NCBI GenBank assembly: GCA_015688915.1 | Contig: JAATGX010000100.1 | Coordinates: 1-7,341 of the forward strand | Direction: 5' to 3' | DNA length: 7,341 nt | Source of the DNA: Desulfuromonadales bacterium | Lineage (GTDB): Bacteria > Desulfobacterota > Desulfuromonadia > Geobacterales > Pseudopelobacteraceae | In this document: in pieces, positions 1-5,976 of the stretch | How the letters are laid out: each line of letters starts with the position of its first letter | Numbering within the stretch: the first letter of the stretch is position 1 | Notes under the pieces: model-generated | The model's database searches: none | The model's input: the letters and a program-made list of their open reading frames with translations, nothing else | Told to the model about the DNA's origin: nothing | Made by a program: the position numbers and the translations under genes

Positions 1-1470
1 ATGGCGCGCGCGCAGGCGCTCAGCCTGGAACTCGGAACCGTCATTTCGCCGGGTTTCGAGGCCCTGGCGTTCAAGGCGTCGCGCGGCATCGAGGACATCT
101 ACGAGCTGACCTACATCCGGAAGGACAACAGCCGCTTCCCGGCGGTCGTATCGGTCACGGCCCTGCGCGACGACCAGGACGCCATCATCGGCTACCTGCT
201 GATCGGCACCGACAACACCGCGCGCAAGCAGATCGAGGCCGAGCAGAAGCAGCTCAGCCAGCGAATGCGCGACCACCAATTCTACACCCGCTCCCTGTTC
301 GAATCCAACATCGACGCGATCATGACCACCGATCCGTCCGGCATCATCACCGATGTCAACAAGCAGATGGAGGTGCTCACTGACTGCACCCGCGATGAAC
401 TGATCGGCGCGCCGTTCCAGAACTACTTCACCGACCCGGACCGGGCCGAGATGAGCATCAAGCAGGTGCTGCGGGAAAAGAAGGTCACCAACTACGAACT
501 CACCGCCCGCGCCAGGGACGGCAAGGAAACGGTGGTCTCCTTCAATGCGACCACCTTCTACGACCGGGACCGGAAGCTGCAGGGGGTGTTCGCCGCCGCA
601 CGTGACGTTACGGAGCGCAAACGCCTGGACCAGGCGCTGCAGGAAAAGAATATCGAACTGGAGAGCGCCCGGTCCGTGGCGGAAAAAACCAATCTCGCGA
701 AATCCGACTTCCTGGCCAACATGAGCCATGAACTGCGCACCCCACTCAACTCCATCATCGGCTTTTCCGAGGTGCTACAAGACCAGATGTTCGGCCCTGT
801 CAATGAAAAGCAGCGGGGATATGTGAACAACATCCTCACCAGCGGCAGACACCTGCTCTCCCTGATCAACGACATCCTCGACCTCTCCAAGGTGGAGTCG
901 GGCAAGATGGTGCTCGAACTGAGCAATTTCTCACTGCGGGAATCACTGAACGCCTCGATGATGATGCTCAGGGAAAAGGCCCTGAAAGGGGGAATACATC
1001 TCCACCTGGAACTCGCACCGCAGGCCGATATGACTATCGTGGCGGACCAGAGGAAGCTGAAGCAGATCCTGTTCAACCTGGTCTCCAATGCGGTCAAGTT
1101 CACCCCGGCGGATGGAACGGTCAACGTGTGCGCCCGGAGAGACGGCGATTTCATCGAAATCACCGTGGCGGACACCGGCATGGGGATCAAGGAGGAAGAC
1201 ATTTCAAAGCTCTTTCAGTCATTCACCCAACTGGAATCGGCCTATACCAAGGCGCACGAAGGCACCGGCCTCGGCCTGGCGCTGACCAGGCGCTTCGTGG
1301 AACTGCACGGCGGCAGGATCTGGGTGGAAAGCGAATTCGGCGCGGGAAGCAGGTTCAACTTCACCATCCCCTTCACACAGATGGCCAAAGACCCCCCCGC
1401 AAATCAATCGGCGGAAAGACCGCAGCTCTCGGGAGACAATTACGATGCCGTACAAGATACTGCTCGTTGA
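1..1470 (+). CDS. PAS-domain sensor histidine kinase, probably 5'-truncated by the window edge
   Basis: This is a sensor histidine kinase that should autophosphorylate and pass phosphate to receiver domains. Residues 1-78 look like the C-terminal half of a PAS domain, ending in the usual GTDNTARKQ-type exit. A second, complete PAS domain lies at about 94-205 and ends in DVTERKR. A helical linker (206-236) leads to HisKA with the H-box SHELRTPLN, where H243 is the phospho-acceptor. The HATPase follows, with N-box N359 and N363, G1 box D391-G395, F box around F405-F408 and G2 box G421-L428. All catalytic motifs are intact. No membrane segment is visible in the part seen. The first codon happens to be ATG, but it falls inside a PAS fold and has no visible ribosome binding site, so I infer that the gene starts upstream. 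Its 3' end overlaps the next gene by 26 nt, which makes the stand-alone receiver there its likely partner. Confidence 0.93.
   Translation: MARAQALSLELGTVISPGFEALAFKASRGIEDIYELTYIRKDNSRFPAVVSVTALRDDQDAIIGYLLIGTDNTARKQIEAEQKQLSQRMRDHQFYTRSLFESNIDAIMTTDPSGIITDVNKQMEVLTDCTRDELIGAPFQNYFTDPDRAEMSIKQVLREKKVTNYELTARARDGKETVVSFNATTFYDRDRKLQGVFAAARDVTERKRLDQALQEKNIELESARSVAEKTNLAKSDFLANMSHELRTPLNSIIGFSEVLQDQMFGPVNEKQRGYVNNILTSGRHLLSLINDILDLSKVESGKMVLELSNFSLRESLNASMMMLREKALKGGIHLHLELAPQADMTIVADQRKLKQILFNLVSNAVKFTPADGTVNVCARRDGDFIEITVADTGMGIKEEDISKLFQSFTQLESAYTKAHEGTGLGLALTRRFVELHGGRIWVESEFGAGSRFNFTIPFTQMAKDPPANQSAERPQLSGDNYDAVQDTAR
1431..1435 (+). promoter_or_regulatory. Ribosome binding site of the stand-alone receiver gene
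   Basis: GGGAG lies 9 nt before the ATG at 1445, inside the coding sequence of the upstream kinase. It supports the ATG start and translation within the overlap. Confidence 0.6.
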
Positions 1471-1825
1471 AGACAATGAAAACAACCGGCTCCTGCTGAG
1501 GGATATCCTGACCTTTCACGGTCACGAGATAACGGTGGCTTCCGACGGTGAGGAGGGGGTCGCCCTGGCCAGGGAACTGATGCCGGATCTGATCCTGATG
1601 GACATCCAGATGCCGGGCATGGACGGCATGACCGCCAGTCGCATTCTGAAGGGGGACCCGGCGACCAGCGGGCTGAAGATCATCGCCCTGACCTCCTTTG
1701 CCATGCGGGGAGACCAGGAAAAATTCCTGGCAGCCGGATTCGACGGCTACCTCTCCAAGCCGATCAACACCCGGGAGCTGCCCGGCCTGGTAAGGCAGTG
1801 GCTGGGTATGGAGCCGCAGCCATGA
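1445..1825 (+). CDS. Single-domain response regulator (stand-alone receiver, DivK/CheY type)
   Basis: The 126-residue protein is one REC domain with no output domain. The acidic pocket is E9 and D10, the phospho-acceptor is D53 (in LMDIQMPGMDG), the switch threonine is T83, the aromatic switch position is Y102 and the conserved lysine is K105. All key residues are present, so it should be phosphorylatable. Such proteins act as phosphate shuttles or as allosteric regulators of other kinases. The start overlaps the upstream kinase by 26 nt and the stop overlaps the next start by ATGA, so the three genes are likely co-translated. The most likely phosphodonor is the upstream kinase, which has no receiver of its own in the part seen. 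The order kinase-then-receiver matches that of hybrid kinases, so the pair may be a split hybrid kinase. That is inference. Confidence 0.93.
   Translation: MPYKILLVEDNENNRLLLRDILTFHGHEITVASDGEEGVALARELMPDLILMDIQMPGMDGMTASRILKGDPATSGLKIIALTSFAMRGDQEKFLAAGFDGYLSKPINTRELPGLVRQWLGMEPQP
1810..1813 (+). promoter_or_regulatory. Ribosome binding site that decides the start of the REC-kinase-REC gene
   Basis: GGAG lies 8 nt before the ATG at 1822. A longer in-frame reading from a GTG at 1798 is possible. The ATG at 1822 is preferred because it has this site, forms the ATGA overlap with the preceding stop, and matches the start of the paralogous receiver at 4453 (both proteins begin Met-Asn). Confidence 0.65.
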
Positions 1826-2217
1826 ATGCACCCAGGGCGAGGATCCTCTGTGTGGATGACGAACCGTTCAACCTCAGCCTGCTGGAGGCCATGCTGTCTC
1901 CCCGGAGCTATGATGTGGTGACGGCGGTGAATGGCCCGGAGGCGTTGGAGATAATCCGGACTGAGCGGATCGACATCTGCCTTTTGGATGTGATGATGCC
2001 GGGAATGGACGGCTTCGAGGTCTGCCGCCGGATCAAGTCCGATGAAGAACACGGCGCCATCCCGGTCATCATGATCACCGCTCTGGCGGACAGGGAACAT
2101 CACATCCGGGGGACCGAGGCCGGTGCCGAGGATTTTATCACCAAGCCGCTTGACGCCTCCGAGGTGCTGGCCAGGATAACGATGCTTCTGCATGTCAAGG
2201 CACTGAGCGACCAGCTC
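1822..2217 (+). repeat. Duplicated receiver-coding segment, copy 1
   Basis: This segment aligns without gaps to 4453-4848, at a constant offset of 2631 nt. By hand count there are 54 mismatches in 396 nt, and 108 of 132 residues are identical. Positions 1964-2049 are identical to 4595-4680 over 86 nt. The 142 nt before that tract carry 27 mismatches and the 168 nt after it carry another 27. Similarity stops after the shared helix ending in Asp-Gln-Leu, where the two proteins go on to different output domains. Confidence 0.93.
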
Positions 2218-3414
2218 AAGAACGCCAGGTCAGCGGCGGAGAAAGCCAATCTCGCGAAATCGGAATTTCTTTCCAGCATGAGCCACGAGCTGCGCAGCCC
2301 GCTCAACGCCATTCTGGGGTTCGCCCAACTGATGGAGACCGATTCTCCGTCACCGACACCTGCCCAGAAGGAAAGCATCACCCAGATCCTCCAGGCGGGA
2401 TGGCATCTGCTGACGCTGATCAACGAGATCCTCGACCTGGCAAAGATCGAATCCAGGCAGGTGCCGCTGTCCCGGGAGCCGGTGTCGCTGGCCGAGGTCA
2501 TACAGGAATGCCTGGGCATGATCGAACCGCAGGCGCACCAACACGGCACCCGCATGATCCTGCCGCGGTTCGACATGCCGCGCTTTGTTCTGGCGGATCG
2601 GACCAGGGTAAAGCAGGTGCTCGTCAACCTGCTCTCCAATGCGGTCAAATATAACACCACGCAGGGAACGGTCGAGGTGAAATGCGCCGAAAACACGCCG
2701 GGACGCGTTCGCGTGAGTGTCAGAGATTCCGGCGCCGGCCTGGGCACGGAGCAACTGGCACAGCTCTTTCAACCGTTCAATCGACTCGGCCAGGAGGGGA
2801 GCGCTGAGGAAGGCACCGGTATCGGCCTCATGGTGGCCAAGCGGCTGGTGGAACTGATGGCGGGCGAAATCGGAGTGGAAAGTACCGTCGGGGTGGGGAG
2901 CGAGTTCTGGTTCGAACTCATCTCGGCCGATGACCCGCATAGCTCCCTCGCGGAAGCCGATGCAGCGGCGGTGGCCCGGCCACGGGCGCCTCGCGGTAAA
3001 CAACAACGCACCCTGCTCTATGTGGAGGATAACCCGGCGAACCTGACACTGGTCGAGCGCATCATCGCGCGCCACCCGGACATCAGCCTGCTGACCGCCA
3101 CTGACGGGACCGCCGGCATCGAGATTGCGCGCGGTTCCCGGCCGGATGTGATCCTGACGGACATCAACCTGCCCGGCATCAACGGTTTCGAAGTCTTGAA
3201 ACTACTGAGTTCAGACCCGGCCACCGCGCACATCCCCGTCATTGCCGTCAGCGCAAATGCAATGCTGCCGGACATTCAGAGAGGGCTGAACGAAGGGTTC
3301 TTCCGCTACATAACAAAGCCGATCAAGGTCGACGAATTCATGGCTGCGCTGGATGGGGCGCTGGAATATGCGGGACACCATCCCGGCCCGGAACAACCGC
3401 ATACGGAGGAATGA
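1822..3414 (+). CDS. Hybrid histidine kinase with receivers at both ends (REC-HisKA-HATPase-REC)
   Basis: This 530-residue protein has no predicted membrane segment. REC1 (about 7-125) has acidic D12/D13, phospho-acceptor D56, T86 and K108. A short helical linker leads to HisKA with H-box SHELRSPLN and H155 as the phospho-acceptor. The HATPase has N-box N269 and N273, G1 box D302-G306 and G2 box G331-L336. After an alanine/arginine-rich linker (about 375-393), REC2 (about 396-510) has E402/D403, D447 and K499. Every catalytic residue checked is intact. The N-terminal receiver probably gates the kinase in response to an upstream signal, and the C-terminal one probably receives phosphate from H155. 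There is no sensory domain, so the input is likely phosphorylation by the preceding kinase. The gene overlaps both neighbours by ATGA. REC1 is a close paralogue of the receiver at 4453-4848. Confidence 0.94.
   Translation: MNAPRARILCVDDEPFNLSLLEAMLSPRSYDVVTAVNGPEALEIIRTERIDICLLDVMMPGMDGFEVCRRIKSDEEHGAIPVIMITALADREHHIRGTEAGAEDFITKPLDASEVLARITMLLHVKALSDQLKNARSAAEKANLAKSEFLSSMSHELRSPLNAILGFAQLMETDSPSPTPAQKESITQILQAGWHLLTLINEILDLAKIESRQVPLSREPVSLAEVIQECLGMIEPQAHQHGTRMILPRFDMPRFVLADRTRVKQVLVNLLSNAVKYNTTQGTVEVKCAENTPGRVRVSVRDSGAGLGTEQLAQLFQPFNRLGQEGSAEEGTGIGLMVAKRLVELMAGEIGVESTVGVGSEFWFELISADDPHSSLAEADAAAVARPRAPRGKQQRTLLYVEDNPANLTLVERIIARHPDISLLTATDGTAGIEIARGSRPDVILTDINLPGINGFEVLKLLSSDPATAHIPVIAVSANAMLPDIQRGLNEGFFRYITKPIKVDEFMAALDGALEYAGHHPGPEQPHTEE
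3405..3410 (+). promoter_or_regulatory. Strong Shine-Dalgarno site touching the annotated ATG of the REC-DUF1003 gene
   Basis: GGAGGA directly abuts the ATG at 3411 with no spacer, which is a poor arrangement for that codon. An in-frame GTG at 3417 lies 6 nt downstream, which is an optimal distance. Translation may therefore begin at GTG 3417, removing two residues. The ATG is kept as the listed start because it forms the ATGA overlap seen at other junctions here. Confidence 0.6.
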
Positions 3415-4382
3415 CCGTGATCCCCCCGGCCGATATTCTCAAAGCGGGCATCCTGATCGTAGACGATGAGGAACCCAATATCCTTTTGCTCGAACGTACG
3501 CTGCGCAACGCCGGGTACACGTCCGTTGCATCCACCATGAATCCGCAGAAGGTCTGCGAACTGTATCGCCACAATCGCTACGACCTTATCCTGCTGGATA
3601 TCAGGATGCCCGGCATGGATGGATTCCAGGTGATGGAATGCCTGAAGAAAGCCGAACCGGACAACTACCCGCCGGTGCTCGTCATCACCGCCGAACCGGG
3701 CCACAAGGAGCGGGCTCTGCAAGCCGGCGCAAAAGATTTCATAGCCAAACCGTTTGAGCTGGTCGAGGTGCTGACGCGTGTCCACAACATGCTGGAAGCG
3801 CGTCTGCTGCACAAGGAACTGGAAGAGCACAGGGAAGACAATCCGGCGCTGTCCAGCGTCATGCAGCGGAACATCCGCAAGATCATCAACGTCCGCCAGA
3901 AGGCGACCCGCGAGCAAAGCCTGCAAGACCGCATCGCCAACGCCATGACCGCGTATTCGGGCAGCATGCTCTTCTTTTATGTGCATATCGTGTGGTTTCT
4001 GGTCTGGTTCGTTCTCAACGCCGGGTATTTCGGCATCCCTGCTTTCGACCCCTATCCCTACGGTTTCCTGACCATGGTCGTGTCGCTGGAGGCGATTTTC
4101 CTGGCGACATTCGTGCTCATCAGCCAGAACCTCCTGGCCAGGGAGACCGGACGCCTGACCGACCTGGGACTACAGACCAGCCTGCTGACCGAACACGAGT
4201 TGACGCGGGTATTGCAAATGCTCCGCGCCATTCAAAACAAGATCGGCATCAGCAACGATGGCGACAGCGACCTGGCGGACGCGGACCTTGCAATGGAAAC
4301 CAAGCCCGAAGATGTGCTGGCCGAAATCGAGCGCCTCCAGCAGCGCGCGAGGGGCGCCGCACGCCAGGGCCGAAAGCAGTGA
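3411..4382 (+). CDS. Response regulator fused to a DUF1003 membrane domain
   Basis: The 323-residue protein begins with an intact REC domain (about 13-130): acidic D18/D19, phospho-acceptor D63 in LLDIRMPGMDG, T93 and K113. A charged helical linker (about 135-170) leads to a region with the signature of DUF1003 (COG4420-type membrane proteins). This region has a DRIAN...GS motif near 171-185, a first membrane helix at about 186-207, the diagnostic FDPYPYGFL at 212-220, a second helix at about 219-238 ending in SQN, and the conserved cytoplasmic tail LLTEHELTRVLQ. The biochemical role of DUF1003 is not known to me. The architecture predicts a receiver anchored at the inner membrane, whose phosphorylation could change the membrane domain or recruit partners. 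The C-terminus (about 300-323) is a charged helix. The start overlaps the kinase stop by ATGA, or lies 6 nt later at a GTG. The family assignment is firm; the function is inference. Confidence 0.9.
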   Translation: MTVIPPADILKAGILIVDDEEPNILLLERTLRNAGYTSVASTMNPQKVCELYRHNRYDLILLDIRMPGMDGFQVMECLKKAEPDNYPPVLVITAEPGHKERALQAGAKDFIAKPFELVEVLTRVHNMLEARLLHKELEEHREDNPALSSVMQRNIRKIINVRQKATREQSLQDRIANAMTAYSGSMLFFYVHIVWFLVWFVLNAGYFGIPAFDPYPYGFLTMVVSLEAIFLATFVLISQNLLARETGRLTDLGLQTSLLTEHELTRVLQMLRAIQNKIGISNDGDSDLADADLAMETKPEDVLAEIERLQQRARGAARQGRKQ

Positions 4383-4452
4383 TCCTGAAAAAAGCATTTA
4401 CCGTACCTGCCGTTTATAGGGTGACAGGCTTGCCGGGGGGGAAGGGACAACC
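4383..4452 (+). other. 70-nt intergenic gap, the only one between genes in the window
   Basis: This is the only non-coding stretch between two genes here. I see no convincing -35/-10 pair, no strong inverted repeat and no T-tract terminator. It contains an AT-richer part (about 4386-4400), a seven-G run at 4435-4441 and, overlapping the end of that run, the ribosome binding site GAAGGGA at 4441-4447, 5 nt before the next ATG. It could hold a weak internal promoter for the last two genes, but the sequence does not show one clearly. Confidence 0.5.
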
Positions 4453-4848
4453 ATGAATCGACGAACGGCGAGAATCCTGTGCGTGGATGACGAACCGCTC
4501 AATCTCAGCCTGCTGGAGGCCATGCTCTCCCCCAGGGGGTACGATGTGGTCACGGCGGTGGATGGCCCGATGGCGTTGCAGAAGATGCGAACCCAGCGGA
4601 TCGACATCTGCCTTTTGGATGTGATGATGCCGGGAATGGACGGCTTCGAGGTCTGCCGCCGGATCAAGTCCGATGAAGAATACGGCGCCATCCCGGTCGT
4701 CATGATCACCGCGCTGGCAGACACGGAACATCGCATCCGGGGAATCGAGTCCGGGGCCGAGGATTTCATCTCCAAACCGTTCGACACCGCTGAAGTGCTG
4801 GCCAGGATAGCGATGCTCCTGCACGTCAAGTCGCTGAACGACCAACTG
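4453..4848 (+). repeat. Duplicated receiver-coding segment, copy 2
   Basis: This is the second copy of the segment at 1822-2217, here joined to a phosphodiesterase instead of a kinase. The identical 86-nt tract is 4595-4680 and covers the phosphorylation loop (D56) and the following helix. Many synonymous sites are identical inside the tract but differ on either side of it. Confidence 0.93.
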
Positions 4849-5976
4849 ACGTCGGCGTACCGCACCATAGCGAGGCTGAGTGCGTTCGGCGAGCAGACCA
4901 TCACTGATTTCGATCCGGTCACGTTCGATTTCCGGGAAAAGATAGACAGCATCGTCCGGCAGATCATCAGGGGCAGATTCCAGTTGTCAGACGGTCCGCA
5001 GATCATCGTTATCGGGATGCCGGATCAGGCGGGCGGCTACCGGTGGTTGCGCTACGATTCCGCGGGCAAGGATATGGACAAAAGCACCGTCGAAATAACT
5101 ATCGATCACGCAGCGGCCTTCTCCGGCAGCGATACCCCGGTCCTGGATTTTTGCAATGAAGACGATGCCGGACTGATTGCATCGCCCCTTGTCAGGGAAT
5201 TCAGGAGGCTCTCCATCCCGGTCTCGAACATGGTCCGATACGCCAACGAAAGCTTCTGCCTCATTGCCCTCAATTACGGGCGGGAAGTCACCGCCCACGA
5301 TGCAACCGTGTTGAGCAGCATTGTCATGCAGAGTCTCTTCCTGAGATCCCTCGCCGCCCAGGTCAGGGACACGGAATCCGCGTTCGAATACACGGTGCTC
5401 GCCCTTGCCAGGGCATCGGAGGCGAATGACGAGGATACCGGTGATCACGTCCTGCGGGTCGGCGATTACTGCGCCCTGCTTGCCGAACACCTCGGCATGC
5501 CCGAAAAATTCGTGAAGGTCATCCGCATTCAGGCCTCGTTGCACGATGTGGGAAAGATCCACATCTCTCCGGCCATCCTCAAGAAACCGGACAAGCTGAC
5601 CGATGACGAATGGCGTGAGATGAAGATGCACACGGTATATGGCTCAAAAATCATCGGCGGCAACCATCGAATGGGCACGGCGGGCAGGATCGCCCTCAGC
5701 CATCACGAACGCTACGACGGCAGCGGCTATCCCTACGGGCTCTCCGGCGAACAGATCCCGATCGAAGGGCGCATCATGAACCTGGCCGACCAATATGATG
5801 CCCTGCGCAACGCCCGCTGCTACAAACCGGCCTTTGACCACGACACCACCTGCCGCATCATTCTCGAAGGGGACGGCCGCACCCTGCCGCGGCACTTTGA
5901 TCCACAGGTGCTGAATGCGTTCAGTGACATCCACGAGCACTTTGCGGAGGTTTTCGAAGCAAGGGGGAACAGATGA
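4453..5976 (+). CDS. REC-HD-GYP response regulator, predicted cyclic-di-GMP phosphodiesterase (RpfG-like)
   Basis: The 507-residue protein should hydrolyse cyclic-di-GMP when its receiver is phosphorylated. REC (about 7-125) has D12/D13, D56, T86 and K108. Residues about 133-312 form a middle region I cannot assign firmly. It looks alpha/beta and ends in a helix typical of GAF-like domains in such proteins. The HD-GYP domain (about 315-490) is intact: H332 in DTGDHVLRV, HD pair H364/D365 followed by VGK, H393 in MKMH, H417/H418 and the GYP motif G425-Y426-P427, then D446 and D449 in ADQYDAL. It is therefore expected to be active, unlike the product of the next gene. There is no membrane segment. 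Its receiver is a near-duplicate of the N-terminal receiver of the hybrid kinase, so both may be phosphorylated by the same donor. The stop overlaps the next start by ATGA. Confidence 0.94.
   Translation: MNRRTARILCVDDEPLNLSLLEAMLSPRGYDVVTAVDGPMALQKMRTQRIDICLLDVMMPGMDGFEVCRRIKSDEEYGAIPVVMITALADTEHRIRGIESGAEDFISKPFDTAEVLARIAMLLHVKSLNDQLTSAYRTIARLSAFGEQTITDFDPVTFDFREKIDSIVRQIIRGRFQLSDGPQIIVIGMPDQAGGYRWLRYDSAGKDMDKSTVEITIDHAAAFSGSDTPVLDFCNEDDAGLIASPLVREFRRLSIPVSNMVRYANESFCLIALNYGREVTAHDATVLSSIVMQSLFLRSLAAQVRDTESAFEYTVLALARASEANDEDTGDHVLRVGDYCALLAEHLGMPEKFVKVIRIQASLHDVGKIHISPAILKKPDKLTDDEWREMKMHTVYGSKIIGGNHRMGTAGRIALSHHERYDGSGYPYGLSGEQIPIEGRIMNLADQYDALRNARCYKPAFDHDTTCRIILEGDGRTLPRHFDPQVLNAFSDIHEHFAEVFEARGNR

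Noticed and set aside
1..3. The ATG at the first base as the true start of the kinase gene
   Set aside because: The reading begins in the middle of a PAS domain and no upstream ribosome binding site can be seen, so the coincidence of an internal Met codon with the window edge is more likely.
558..1202. Long minus-strand open frames, such as this 214-codon one and the 308-codon one at 6042-6968
   Set aside because: They lie antisense to clearly conserved coding sequence, show no recognisable domain and are expected from GC-rich codon usage.
1392..1398. Seven-C run (and seven-G runs at 4435-4441 and 7221-7227) as phase-variation tracts
   Set aside because: The runs are short for slipped-strand switching. 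Two lie near gene 3' ends, where a slip would alter only a tail, and one is non-coding.
1798..1821. GTG at 1798 as the start of the REC-kinase-REC gene
   Set aside because: The ATG at 1822 has a well-spaced GGAG, forms an ATGA overlap and aligns with the start of the paralogous gene at 4453.
4383..4452. Internal promoter in the gap before the REC-HD-GYP gene
   Set aside because: TTTACC and TTTATA-like hexamers occur but are only about 10 nt apart, too close for a standard sigma-70 promoter. No better pair is seen.
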